From: Breoghania corrubedonensis
GTDB taxonomy: Bacteria; Pseudomonadota; Alphaproteobacteria; Rhizobiales; Stappiaceae
Direction: 5' to 3'
Assembly: GCF_003053845.1 (NCBI RefSeq)
Contig: NZ_QAYG01000001.1
Location: 316,078 to 380,077 of the forward strand
Length of the DNA: 64,000 nt
The notes under the pieces: model-generated
Database searches by the model: none
What the model was told of the DNA's origin: nothing
What the model saw: only the letters and a program-made list of their open reading frames with translations
Shown: positions 19,016-27,982 of the stretch, piece by piece
Layout of the letters: every line of letters starts with the position of its first letter
How positions within the stretch are numbered: position 1 is the first letter of the stretch
Position numbers and translations under genes: made by a program

Positions 19016-20440
19016 ATGAGTACCCATGACATCGACCTGCTGGAAAGCTCCGGCGTCGGTCTTGAGACGGCGCTCCGCATTACCGGCGACGCCCTGTCCA
19101 ATGCCGATGACGGCGAGCTCTTTCTCGAATATTCCCAGTCCGAGGCGCTTGGCTGGGACAATGGCCGCCTGAAATCGGCAAGCTTCGACACCTCGCAAGG
19201 GTTCGGCCTGCGGGCTGTTGCCGGCGAAGCCGCGGGCTATGCCCATTCCGGCGAGATTTCGGAAGCCGCGCTGACACGGGCCGCCGACGCCGTTCAAGCG
19301 GTGAAGTCGGGCCACACCGGCACCTATGCGGCGGCACCGGGGCGCACCAACGCCATGCTCTATGGCGCGACGAACCCGCTGGAAACGCCGGGCTTTGAGG
19401 AAAAGGTGCAACTTCTCCAGCGCGTCGATGCCTATGCGCGCGACAAGGATCCCCGCGTGCGGCAGGTCACCGTGTCGCTGGCCGGCTCGTGGCAGGTGGT
19501 CGACATCCTGCGCGCCGACGGCCACCGCGTGCACGACGTCCGCCCGCTGGTGCGCTTCAACGTCTCCGTCGTTGCAGGCGAAGGCGACCGGCAGGAATCC
19601 GGCTCCTACGGTATCGGCGGGCGCCAGCCCTATGGCGAGTTCATCGCCGAAGGCAGCTGGAAGCATGCCGTGGACGAGGCGCTCCGACAGGCATTGGTCA
19701 ATCTGGATGCTGTCCCCGCCCCCGCCGGCACGATGGACGTGGTGCTGGGCTCAGGCTGGCCGGGCATCCTGCTGCACGAAGCGGTCGGCCACGGGCTGGA
19801 AGGTGACTTCAACCGCAAGAAGACCTCCGCCTTTGCCGGCCTCATGGGCCAGCGCGTCGCCTCGCCCGGCGTCACCGTGGTCGATGACGGCACCATCGCC
19901 AACCGCCGCGGCTCGCTGACGGTTGACGACGAGGGCACGCCGACGTCGGAAACGGTGCTGATCGAGGACGGTATCCTGGTCGGCTACATGCAGGACCGCC
20001 AGAACGCCCGGCTGATGGGCATGAAGCCCACCGGCAACGGACGCCGACAGTCATTCGCCCACATCCCGATGCCGCGCATGACCAACACGATCATGCGCGC
20101 GGGCGAGCACGATCCGGCGGAAATTATAGCTTCGGTGAAGAACGGCATCTACGCCGTGTCCTTCGGCGGCGGCCAGGTCGACATCACCTCCGGCAAGTTC
20201 GTCTTTTCCTGCACCGAGGCCTACCAGATCGAGAACGGCAAGATCGGTGCGCCGGTGAAAGGCGCGATGCTGATCGGCAACGGCCCCGATGCGCTGACCC
20301 GCGTGCCCATGATCGGCAATGACATGGCGCTCGATCCGGGCATCGGAACCTGCGGCAAGCAGGGACAGGGCGTGCCGGTGGGCGTCGGCCAGCCGACGAT
20401 GCGCATCAACGCGCTGACCGTCGGCGGTACCGCCGCATAA
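19016..20440 (+). CDS. tldD: Metalloprotease TldD
   Basis: 474 aa catalytic subunit of the TldD/TldE heterodimeric protease, which removes leader peptides or degrades unfolded short peptides. The zinc motif HExxxH is visible as LHEAVGHGLEGDFNRKKTSAF, and the C-terminal ligand Cys is in KFVFSCTEAY. Conserved GYMQDRQNARLMGM and NGRRQSFAHIPMPRMTNT follow the family. Ribosome site GGAGA lies 6 bases before the ATG. Its partner pmbA is also in this window (27969-29312), about 7.5 kb away on the opposite strand. Confidence 0.97.
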   Translation: MSTHDIDLLESSGVGLETALRITGDALSNADDGELFLEYSQSEALGWDNGRLKSASFDTSQGFGLRAVAGEAAGYAHSGEISEAALTRAADAVQAVKSGHTGTYAAAPGRTNAMLYGATNPLETPGFEEKVQLLQRVDAYARDKDPRVRQVTVSLAGSWQVVDILRADGHRVHDVRPLVRFNVSVVAGEGDRQESGSYGIGGRQPYGEFIAEGSWKHAVDEALRQALVNLDAVPAPAGTMDVVLGSGWPGILLHEAVGHGLEGDFNRKKTSAFAGLMGQRVASPGVTVVDDGTIANRRGSLTVDDEGTPTSETVLIEDGILVGYMQDRQNARLMGMKPTGNGRRQSFAHIPMPRMTNTIMRAGEHDPAEIIASVKNGIYAVSFGGGQVDITSGKFVFSCTEAYQIENGKIGAPVKGAMLIGNGPDALTRVPMIGNDMALDPGIGTCGKQGQGVPVGVGQPTMRINALTVGGTAA

Positions 20441-20457
20441 GTTTCCTGGGGGCGCCG

Positions 20458-21126
20458 ATGGTGGAGCAGATCACCTTCGTGATCTTCGATATGGACGGCG
20501 TGCTCTACGACAAGCGCGACGGCGCACGGCTGCGCGCGCTTTCCGCGTTGAGCGGCCGGGAGCCCCATGAAATCGGCGAGGCGATCTTCAAATCCGATTT
20601 CGAAAAACGGGCGGAAGCGGGAGATCCACCGACCGGTTCCGCCTACCTGGAGGGCTTCAGCGAGCGGCTGGGCAGCGCGATCGACCGCGCGACCTGGGCA
20701 GATATCCGCCGCGACATGATGAGCGTGAAGCCCCGCGTCTTCGAAATCGCGCGCCGCCTGAAGCGACATGTCGATATCGCCCTGCTCACCAACAACCCGA
20801 TCCTGCTCAAGGAAACGCTCGCGGCGTGTGCGCCTGAGGCGGTTGCGCTGTTCGGGGCGTCGGCCCATGTCTCGGCGGAATTCGGCGCGCGCAAGCCCGA
20901 TCCGGCGGTCTATCGAAAAATCTGTGCCCTGCATGGCCACGCGCCGCAAAACGCGGTGATGATCGACGATGCCCGCAAGAATGTGGATGGCGCGCGGCAG
21001 GCCGGACTCAATGGGATCCTCTTCACCAACGCGATCGCCTTGGCAACGCAGCTCAGGCTGCTGCGCCTGGCGGGTTCCCCACACGGTGCGGCGTCGATCC
21101 CGAAATCCCGGCACCGTTACAGTTAG
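20458..21126 (+). CDS. HAD-superfamily hydrolase (subfamily IA)
   Basis: 222 aa haloacid-dehalogenase-type phosphatase. Motif I FDMDGVLYD supplies the Asp nucleophile and general acid, motif II is LLTNNP, the Lys is in ARKPDPAVY and motif IV is MIDDARKNVDGA. The mostly helical cap lies between motifs I and II. The C-terminal 25 residues are basic and variable. It begins 17 bases after tldD and is probably co-transcribed. The substrate is not predictable. Confidence 0.85.
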   Translation: MVEQITFVIFDMDGVLYDKRDGARLRALSALSGREPHEIGEAIFKSDFEKRAEAGDPPTGSAYLEGFSERLGSAIDRATWADIRRDMMSVKPRVFEIARRLKRHVDIALLTNNPILLKETLAACAPEAVALFGASAHVSAEFGARKPDPAVYRKICALHGHAPQNAVMIDDARKNVDGARQAGLNGILFTNAIALATQLRLLRLAGSPHGAASIPKSRHRYS

Positions 21127-21331
21127 GACGAGGGCGTTCCTTTCTGTCCACGAGGCAGTCCTCCCCGTTGCAGCCTGTACTTGCAGCTCCAGCCCGCTCG
21201 TTGGAGCAAACGGCGCAAACACCTGCCCGAACTTCAGGGCAGAACGGAAAATAAATCGGCATAACAGCGTTTTCCCGGAGGTTTGGTCTGCTACCATGTG
21301 CGGGTCTCCTTAAGTCAGATCCGGAAATCTC

Positions 21332-23107
21332 ATGGCCACAGAAGCCGCACCGCCGTTCCTGCTTGAATCCGTTGTCCTGCTCGGTACCGCCGTTATCGCC
21401 GTGCCGCTGGCGAAGCGACTGGGGCTCGGCGCGGTACTGGGATACCTGGGTGCGGGCATCCTGATCGGCCCGCATGGCCTGGGGCTTTTCCGCAACGCGG
21501 AAACCGTTCTCCAGGTCTCGGAACTGGGCGTGGTGCTGCTGCTGTTCCTGATCGGGCTGGAACTCACGCCAAGCCGGCTGTGGCACATGCGACGGGATAT
21601 TTTCGGCCTCGGCACCGCTCAGGTCGTCCTTACCGGCCTCATCCTGACCGCGCTGATCTCCGCATTGGCCGACAGCTGGCGGGTAGCGGCGGTGGCGGGC
21701 TTCGGCATGGCGTTATCCTCGACAGCCTTTGCCTTGCAACTGCTGCAGGAACGCGGACAGCTGCAAACAAGCTACGGCCAGCGCGCCTTCGCCATCCTGC
21801 TGTTGCAGGACATCGCCATCGTGCCGCTTCTGGCGGGTGTCGCGCTGATGGCACCGGGCAGCGGCGAGCCGAAAGGGCCGTTGTGGCAGGAAGCCGGCAC
21901 GGCGGTGGCCGCCATCGGCAGCGTTCTGGTCGTCGGGCGCTACGGGCTCAACCCGCTGTTTTCCTTTCTCACCCGCTGGGGCGCGCGCGAGGTGATGCTG
22001 ATCGCCGCGCTGCTGGTGGCGCTGGGCAGCGCGAGCGTGCTGCATCTGGCTGGACTGTCCATGGCGTTGGGCGCCTTCATCGCTGGCGTGCTGCTGGCCG
22101 AATCCTCTTTCCGCCACACACTGGAAGCCGATATCGAGCCCTTCCGCTCACTGCTCATGGGTCTGTTCTTCATGGCTGTGGGCATGACCTTCGCGCTCGA
22201 CGTGGTGTTCGCCTCCTGGCCCGTGATCCTGGCGGGTGTCGTACTTGTGATGAGCGTCAAGGGTTTGCTGCTTTGGGCGCTGGCGCGCATCTTCGGCGCC
22301 TCCAACACCGACGCCTTGCGCATCGCCACCACCCTTCCGCAAGGCGGCGAGTTCGCCTTCGTGCTGTTCTCTTCAGCCGCCGCGCTCAACCTGATGAACC
22401 AGAACGACAAGTCCGGCCTCATCGCCGTCGTCATCGTGACGATGATGATGACGCCGCTCGTCTGCGCCGCCTACGACAGGATCGCGGCACGCCTGCGCGC
22501 GCGCGGCGTGGCTCCGGAGGTGGTGGAGAGCTTCGAGGAGGCGAAGGCGAGCGTACTGATCTGCGGCTTCGGCCGCTTCGGCATGGTGGCGGCTCAAATG
22601 CTGTCGGCGGAGGGCATCGCGATCACCGCCATGGATCGCAACGCCCGGCGAATCGATTACGCGCGCAAGCTCGGCTACAAGGTCTACTACGGCGACATCA
22701 CGCGAGCCGACGTTCTGCGGTCAGCTGGCGCCGATCAGGCGGCCGTCATCGCGCTGTGCGTGGAACGCGACGATATCATGCGCAAGGCGATCGACTGCAT
22801 CCGCGAGAATTTCCACAATGCGCGCATCTATTGCCGGGCCACGGATCAGGCGCATGCCATCGACCTGACCAAGCTCGGGGTCGACTTTCATGTCCGCGAA
22901 ACCTTCGAATCCGGCATCCTCTTCGGGCGCGCGGCCCTGGAAGCGCTTGCCATTCCGGCCGACCGCATCGCCACGATCGAGGAGGACGTGCGCCAACGCG
23001 ACAGCGAGGTGCTGCGACTGCAGCTCACCGGTGGCCTCTTCGCGGGCGCGGATATCCTCCACGCCCGCACCCCGCGTAAGGAACCGAAACACAGCGAAGA
23101 CGCCTGA
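21332..23107 (+). CDS. CPA2 monovalent cation/proton antiporter, KefB-type
   Basis: 591 aa with about twelve transmembrane helices (residues 5-390) of the CPA2 exchanger fold followed by a RCK/TrkA-N domain (about 405-530). The N-terminal GYLGAGILIGPHGLG and LLLFLIGLELTPSRLW, together with helix 5/6 sequence GFGMALSSTAFALQLL, are typical of Kef systems. The Rossmann motif in the RCK part is ICGFGRFGMVAAQML. Probably potassium efflux gated by NAD(H)- or glutathione-type ligands; no KefF/G partner gene is adjacent. It stands 205 bases after the HAD gene with its own promoter likely. Confidence 0.92.
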   Translation: MATEAAPPFLLESVVLLGTAVIAVPLAKRLGLGAVLGYLGAGILIGPHGLGLFRNAETVLQVSELGVVLLLFLIGLELTPSRLWHMRRDIFGLGTAQVVLTGLILTALISALADSWRVAAVAGFGMALSSTAFALQLLQERGQLQTSYGQRAFAILLLQDIAIVPLLAGVALMAPGSGEPKGPLWQEAGTAVAAIGSVLVVGRYGLNPLFSFLTRWGAREVMLIAALLVALGSASVLHLAGLSMALGAFIAGVLLAESSFRHTLEADIEPFRSLLMGLFFMAVGMTFALDVVFASWPVILAGVVLVMSVKGLLLWALARIFGASNTDALRIATTLPQGGEFAFVLFSSAAALNLMNQNDKSGLIAVVIVTMMMTPLVCAAYDRIAARLRARGVAPEVVESFEEAKASVLICGFGRFGMVAAQMLSAEGIAITAMDRNARRIDYARKLGYKVYYGDITRADVLRSAGADQAAVIALCVERDDIMRKAIDCIRENFHNARIYCRATDQAHAIDLTKLGVDFHVRETFESGILFGRAALEALAIPADRIATIEEDVRQRDSEVLRLQLTGGLFAGADILHARTPRKEPKHSEDA

Positions 23108-23298
23108 GCGTGACCTTGATCCGGGCGCTTTGCACTGGCAAAGGGGGGCGTGCGCGACTATCTTCGCAACAAAGCAAGGCGCCGTTTCTCGTAGCCATGT
23201 GCGAAGAGGGGCGCCGTTTACCCGTCACATGAGCACCTGCCTGTCTCCTTGCCGAGGCGACAATGTCAGGTCTTTTCGCTGCAACAGGCGCGACCCCT

Positions 23299-23508
23299 AT
23301 GAACCGCTACGAATCCCCCCGCTCCGGCGGAGAAGCCCGCATTCGCTATCTCGACGGCGATTTCCAGATTCTTTCGCCCGGCAATTTCGTGCGCTGCGCC
23401 GTCACCGGCCAGACGATCCCGCTCGACGAGCTGAAATACTGGAGCGCGGAACGCCAGGAAGCCTATATCGACGCGGCGGCCGCCATGAGCCGCATGCGAC
23501 CGGAATAA
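23299..23508 (+). CDS. DUF2093 family small protein
   Basis: 69 aa from the ATG at 23299 (MNRYESPRSGGEARIRYLDG), matching the conserved length of DUF2093. The core is DGDFQILSPGNFVRCAVTGQ and IPLDELKYWSAERQEAYIDA. An alternative in-frame ATG at 23263 has a better ribosome site (GAGGCG) and would add 12 residues. Function is unknown; the family habitually sits beside lpxK in rhizobia, as here (convergent). Its stop codon lies inside the loop of a hairpin. Confidence 0.85.
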   Translation: MNRYESPRSGGEARIRYLDGDFQILSPGNFVRCAVTGQTIPLDELKYWSAERQEAYIDAAAAMSRMRPE

Positions 23509-23516
23509 CCGGTCGC
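23496..23516. terminator. Bidirectional hairpin between DUF2093 and lpxK
   Basis: Perfect 8-bp inverted repeat GCGACCGG / CCGGTCGC around the loop AATAA, which contains the DUF2093 stop codon. Genes converge here, so it may stop transcription from both sides. There is no T-run. Confidence 0.5.
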
Positions 23517-23536
23517 GGCAATGGTCTGGCGCGTCC

Positions 23537-24559
23537 TCACCGGAAGGGGTGATCGCGGATCACCCGGCGCAGCAACTCCATGACCCGGCCTTCATCGCGG
23601 AACACCAGATCGACCTCGATCACCCGCGCCGAGCCGGCCAGCCAGCGCATCAGTTCCTGGTCATCCCCCTCCAGCCGCCGCATGTCCTTGGCGGTGGTGA
23701 CCGCAACGAGGCTCTTTTCCTCCGCGGTGGTCAGGATCTCCTGCACCTCCTGTCGCGTCAGGACATGATGATCGGGAAAGGTGCGGCGCTCGACGATCTC
23801 CGCGCCGGTTTCCTCCAGCGTATCGAAGAACTTCTGCGGTCGCCCTATGCCGGCGAAAGCGAGCACGCGCCGTCCCGACACATCCGGATTGGGCCGGGGC
23901 TTGAGATCTGCACGCAAGACCGTCAGCCCGCGACGGGCTGCCTGACGCACCAGCCGCGCGCCCCCCTCGCCCGGGCCGATGACGATCAGCGCGTTGGCCT
24001 TCACCATCTGATCGCGCAGCGGAACCCGCAACGGGCCGGCGGGAATGGTCATGCCATTGCCAACGCCCACCGCCCCTTCCGCCACCACAAAGGCGAAGTC
24101 GCGGAAGAGAGCGGGGTTCTGGAACCCGTCGTCCATGAGGATGATGTCGGCCCCCTCGGCAATCGCCGCGCGTGCGCCAGCGCCACGGTCGGCGGAGACG
24201 ATCGTCGGTGCGGCTTCGGCCAGAAGCAGCGCCTCGTCGCCGATCTCGCGGGCCCCATGGGTATCGGGATCGGCCCTGACCGGGCCTTCGAGATTTCCGC
24301 CATAGCCGCGCGTCAGGATGAAGGGCGCGCGCCCCTCATTGCGCAAAAGCCTTGCGAGCGCGATGGTCGTGGGTGTCTTGCCGGCCCCGCCGGCGACGAA
24401 ATTGCCGACGACGATAACCGGAACCTCGACGCGGTCGCGCGAGGATTTCAGCATCCGCGCACGCGCAATACGGCCGTAGACGAACGCTACCGGCGCCAGC
24501 GCCAGCGCTTTCAGCCCGATCCGTTGCCGCCACCAGAAATCAGGTGCTGTGCGCTGCAC
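23537..24559 (-). CDS. lpxK: Tetraacyldisaccharide 4'-kinase
   Basis: 340 aa inner-membrane-associated kinase that phosphorylates the 4'-position of the lipid A disaccharide precursor. One N-terminal hydrophobic segment, then the P-loop VVGNFVAGGAGKTPT (about residue 50), RGYGGNLEGPVRAD, IGDEALLLA and the catalytic-base region ILMDDGFQNPAL. GTG start at 24559 (MQRTAPDFWWRQR) matches the family's usual N-terminus. It follows waaA by 48 bases; together with the acyltransferase it forms a lipid A/Kdo operon. Confidence 0.96.
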   Translation of the reverse strand: MQRTAPDFWWRQRIGLKALALAPVAFVYGRIARARMLKSSRDRVEVPVIVVGNFVAGGAGKTPTTIALARLLRNEGRAPFILTRGYGGNLEGPVRADPDTHGAREIGDEALLLAEAAPTIVSADRGAGARAAIAEGADIILMDDGFQNPALFRDFAFVVAEGAVGVGNGMTIPAGPLRVPLRDQMVKANALIVIGPGEGGARLVRQAARRGLTVLRADLKPRPNPDVSGRRVLAFAGIGRPQKFFDTLEETGAEIVERRTFPDHHVLTRQEVQEILTTAEEKSLVAVTTAKDMRRLEGDDQELMRWLAGSARVIEVDLVFRDEGRVMELLRRVIRDHPFR

Positions 24560-24607
24560 GTGCCCATCCTCGTTGATCCGCCGCGCCGGCCCAACCGGCG
24601 GGTACGC

Positions 24608-25891
24608 CTAATCCATCAGCCTGGCGAGTTCGCTTTCGAGCGCGCTCTTCACCGCAGCAAGCGCGCCCTGACCGGACAGCGCGCAGTCATGTGCAGCCCT
24701 TGCAAGGTGCGCCGCGGCCGCGTCGTCGTCCAGAAGCGTCGCCAGTTCCGTGCGAAGACTGTCTCCATCCTTCACGATGCGCGCGCCACCAGCCTCCCCA
24801 AGCGAACGATAGATACCTGAAAAGTTGCGCACATGCGGACCCGACAGGACGACGCAACCGATCTGGGCCGGCTCGATCGGATTCTGCCCGCCATGCGGAA
24901 CGAGCGAACCGCCGATGAAGGCGAGGGACGCGAGCCGGTAGAAAAGTCCCAGTTCACCGATCGTATCGGCGACATAGACATTGGAGCCACGACGGATTGC
25001 TTCGCCGCGCGAACGCAGGCTCACGTCATGACCGGCGCGGGCAAAGATCTCGGCGACCTCGCGCCCGCGTTCTGGATGACGGGGAACCGAGATCAGCAGA
25101 AGATCCTCAACCTCCGGGCGCAAGGCGCGGTGAACGTCGGCCAGCATCTCTTCCTCGCCCGGATGGGTGCTGGCGGCGATCCAGACCGGCCGCGCGCCGA
25201 TTTCGGTGGCCAACGCAGTCCGTGCCGCCTCGTCGAAGGGAAGCGGAGGAACATCGAATTTCAGGTTGCCGGTGGAGCGTACCGTGCGCGCGCCAAGCAT
25301 CGCATAACGCCGCGCATCGGCCTCCGACTGGGCGAGGCACAATGTGATGCAGCCGAAGATGGCCCGCGCTCCGGCGCCCAGACGCGCCCAGCCACGGCAG
25401 GACCGTTCGGACATGCGGCCATTGACGACGACAGTGGGAATATGCCGGGATGCAAGTTCGCTGAATGTCGCCGGCCAGATTTCCGACTCCACCATGATCG
25501 CCAGTTTCGGTCGCCAGGTTTCCAGAAACCGGGAGACCAGCGGCGCCACGTCATAGGGCACGAACTGGTGAACGGCGCCTTCCGGCAGACGCTCGGCCGC
25601 CAGACGCGCGGACGTCACCGTGCCGGTGGTCAGAACGACGTCATACCCCTGCCCGACGATCCATTCGATCAACGGCAGGACGGCATTGGTCTCGCCGACG
25701 CTCGCCGCATGCACCCAGACATGGGATCCCGGCCCGGGCGTCAGGCCGCTGTGGCCGAAACGCTCGCCACGGCGCGCAGGATCCTCCTTGCCGGCCCGCA
25801 CGCGTCGGGCATACAGAAGCCCCAATGCCGGCACGGAAAGCCGACCTGCGAGCCGATAGGTGGTGAGCAGGGCGCTGCCCGCTTCAGCCAT
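24608..25891 (-). CDS. waaA: 3-deoxy-D-manno-octulosonic acid transferase
   Basis: 427 aa GT30 glycosyltransferase adding Kdo to lipid IVA at the cytoplasmic face of the inner membrane. An N-terminal anchor helix region (TYRLAGRLSVPALGLLYARR) precedes VWVHAASVGETNAVLPLIEW and the acceptor-side VESEIWPATFSELASRHIP. The C-terminal donor site has GELGLFYRLASLAFIGGSLVPHGGQNPIEPA-type sequence (SLVPHGGQNPIEPA). Its start overlaps the acyltransferase stop by 8 bases. Confidence 0.96.
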   Translation of the reverse strand: MAEAGSALLTTYRLAGRLSVPALGLLYARRVRAGKEDPARRGERFGHSGLTPGPGSHVWVHAASVGETNAVLPLIEWIVGQGYDVVLTTGTVTSARLAAERLPEGAVHQFVPYDVAPLVSRFLETWRPKLAIMVESEIWPATFSELASRHIPTVVVNGRMSERSCRGWARLGAGARAIFGCITLCLAQSEADARRYAMLGARTVRSTGNLKFDVPPLPFDEAARTALATEIGARPVWIAASTHPGEEEMLADVHRALRPEVEDLLLISVPRHPERGREVAEIFARAGHDVSLRSRGEAIRRGSNVYVADTIGELGLFYRLASLAFIGGSLVPHGGQNPIEPAQIGCVVLSGPHVRNFSGIYRSLGEAGGARIVKDGDSLRTELATLLDDDAAAAHLARAAHDCALSGQGALAAVKSALESELARLMD

Positions 25892-26582
25892 GGCGTTTTT
25901 CCGTCATTTCGTAGGCGCGTGCCGTCACCGCGTCGAGGCCCTCCTCGACCATGACCCTTGCCGCCTCCAGCGCCGCATCATCGGCATCCTTCGGCACGCG
26001 GATGAAATCGCCGCCAACCAGCGCCATCCGGCTGAAGGGCAGGTTGATGCTCGCCCGGTCCCACGTGTCGAGATCGATATGCCGGCTGGTTGCCACGGCG
26101 ACCGGCAAAATGGGACAACCGGAATGCCTGGCGAGCTGCACGATGCCGCGGCCGGCGACCCGTGCGGGGCCCTTCGGCACGTCGGCGGTCAGCGCCACGC
26201 TCGATCCCGCTTCCAGCGCGGCAAGACACTCGAAGAAACCGCGCATGCCGCCACGCTTGCGCATCTGCCGGCTTTTCTGCGATCCGGATGCCCGGATAAG
26301 ACCGATGCCAAGCATTTCGGCGGCGACAGCGTTCACTTCGCCGTCGGCCGAACGCGAGATCATCACGCTGGCTTTCAGGCTTTCGGGCCTGACGAGCGGT
26401 ATCATGAAATGCTGGCCGTGCCACATGGCGATGATGAGTGGTGTTTCGGGAGGCAAGCGGTCATAGAGATCCGCCGGCTCGATAGCGAGCGATGAGGTCT
26501 TTCTCACGAAAGTCAGATAGCGGGCCAGCATTCGCCCGACGAAGCGCAGGACCGCCGGTTTGCGCGCGATGCCCTTCAGCAT
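25884..26582 (-). CDS. Lysophospholipid acyltransferase family protein (DUF374)
   Basis: 232 aa. The DUF374/LpxL-like acyltransferase core shows IIAMWHGQHFMIPL (the HxxxxD/E-like motif region), SRSADGEVNAVAAEMLGI, GIGLIRASGSQ, and ALTADVPKGPARVAGRGIVQLA. Translational overlap with waaA implies a job in lipid A or Kdo-lipid acylation, though DUF374 members are poorly tested. ATG 26582 (MLKGIARKPAVLRFVGRML) matches relatives; a frame reaching 26795 has no similarity. The 258-base gap upstream probably holds the promoter for this acyltransferase-waaA-lpxK operon. Confidence 0.85.
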   Translation of the reverse strand: MLKGIARKPAVLRFVGRMLARYLTFVRKTSSLAIEPADLYDRLPPETPLIIAMWHGQHFMIPLVRPESLKASVMISRSADGEVNAVAAEMLGIGLIRASGSQKSRQMRKRGGMRGFFECLAALEAGSSVALTADVPKGPARVAGRGIVQLARHSGCPILPVAVATSRHIDLDTWDRASINLPFSRMALVGGDFIRVPKDADDAALEAARVMVEEGLDAVTARAYEMTEKRHG

Positions 26583-26840
26583 GTTGCGGCCCGTTCCAGG
26601 AACCCTGAGCCCGCGAAACGTCTTCCCGCGATCTGACTGTTGCGGTTCGCACAAGCGGCAACGCCGCGCGGGAAGTCGATCGGAGGACGTTTCAAGGGCG
26701 AGGCGCCTCTCATCGGTTCGGGGATGTCGCATCGTGGCGGCGCGCGTCAAATGCCGCATCGCCGGCCCCCGGCATGGTCTTGATGGAGCCGGCAATAGCG
26801 TCCCGCGTGCGTGCGGGCAAGGGCCTAGAGCGTTCGCTGC

Positions 26841-27083
26841 CTACTTCTTGGGCTCTTCAGGGTCCAGCAGACGGTGCATGTGGACAATGAAATAGCGCAT
26901 GTGGGCATTGTCGACGCTGGCCTGAGCCTTCGCCTTCCACGCATCGTAAGCCTTGGCGTAGTTCGGATAGATGCCGACAATATCGAGCTTGTCGAGATCG
27001 CGGAATTCCACCTTGTCGATTTCGGTGAGCTCGCCGCCGAAGACGAGGTGAAGCAACTGGGTGGGGGTTTCCTGTTCGCTCAT
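26841..27083 (-). CDS. DUF4170 family small protein
   Basis: 80 aa soluble protein, residues LLHLVFGGELTEIDKVEFRD and IVGIYPNYAKAYDAWKAKAQ being characteristic, followed by MRYFIVHMHRLLDPE. Function unknown; the gene is almost always found between cysQ and the acyltransferase/waaA genes in Hyphomicrobiales, as here. ATG 27083 has AGGACGGA upstream. A longer frame to 27125 adds 14 unconserved residues. Confidence 0.85.
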   Translation of the reverse strand: MSEQETPTQLLHLVFGGELTEIDKVEFRDLDKLDIVGIYPNYAKAYDAWKAKAQASVDNAHMRYFIVHMHRLLDPEEPKK

Positions 27084-27172
27084 GATCCGTCCTGCCTGGG
27101 TCCGTTCTGTCTGAATGCCGTTCATGTTTCCGCCAGCCGTTTCGACCGCGGGCGCGGTCCGAAACCGCCGCC

Positions 27173-27982
27173 CTAGCCCAGAACGCCGCGCACGACGGTT
27201 CCAAGCGCCTCCCTCAGGGCAGGCGACGTCGCGATCAGCGCGGGATGGCGGACATCTGCGCGATTGTAGCGAAGTGTGCGACCATCGAGGTCGGTAAGCT
27301 GGCCGCCCGCTTCCTGCACCAAAAGATCGGCCGCCGCAAGATCCCAGTCATTCGAACGCGCCGTCGCGATGGCCGCATCGCGCCGACCGTCGGCGACAAG
27401 AGCGATCCTCAGCGCCAGTGAGCGGATCGGATCGTCCTGGTTGATCCCGGCTTCCAGCAACGCCGTCCTCTCGCGCAGGGCGCGCGGTCCCGCCACATGC
27501 GCGCCGGACAGCTCGCTGCGTCCGTTGACCGCGATCGCCATTCCGTTGAGACGCGCGCCGTCGCCTGCGGTGGCGAGGTAGAGTTCCTCCTGTACGGGAA
27601 CATAAAGCGCGGCGGCGATCGGCCGGCCGCCCTCGACGACAGCAACGCTCACCGACCAGTCCATCTCGCCGAGAATGAAGGCGCGTGTACCGTCGATCGG
27701 GTCGACCACGAACAGCCGCTCGTGGGTCAGGCGGGCCTTGTCGTCCGTCGTTTCCTCCGACAGCCAGCCGTAACCGGGCCGCGCGCCGCGCAATTCGCGG
27801 GCGAGATACTGATCGAGCGCCAGATCCGCCTCGGTGACGGGCGAGTTGTTTTCCTTGTTCCACACGCGCGGATCATGACCAAAGTATCCCATGGCGAGGC
27901 GGCCGGCCTCACGCGCGGCGTTCGCGATCAGGTCGAGGTCTTCTGCGGGGCTCGTGGCCGGCGAAGCATCAGCGTCCGGCAA
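27173..27982 (-). CDS. cysQ: 3'(2'),5'-bisphosphate nucleotidase / inositol-phosphatase family
   Basis: 269 aa, Mg-dependent phosphatase of the IMPase superfamily; CysQ members hydrolyse 3'-phosphoadenosine 5'-phosphate from sulfate assimilation. Metal ligands: Glu in WLSEET, the DPIDGT box in FVVDPIDGTRAFI, and Asp in SNDWDLAAADLLVQEAGG. TTG start at 27982 is supported by AAGGA 7 bases upstream and by a 14-base overlap with pmbA; there is no ATG until residue 31, inside the fold. An inositol monophosphatase role cannot be excluded. Confidence 0.85.
   Translation of the reverse strand: MPDADASPATSPAEDLDLIANAAREAGRLAMGYFGHDPRVWNKENNSPVTEADLALDQYLARELRGARPGYGWLSEETTDDKARLTHERLFVVDPIDGTRAFILGEMDWSVSVAVVEGGRPIAAALYVPVQEELYLATAGDGARLNGMAIAVNGRSELSGAHVAGPRALRERTALLEAGINQDDPIRSLALRIALVADGRRDAAIATARSNDWDLAAADLLVQEAGGQLTDLDGRTLRYNRADVRHPALIATSPALREALGTVVRGVLG

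Noticed and set aside
21580-23079. 499-codon frame inside the Kef-type antiporter gene
   Set aside because: Same-strand alternative frame, Arg/His-rich with no membrane helices, no ribosome site.
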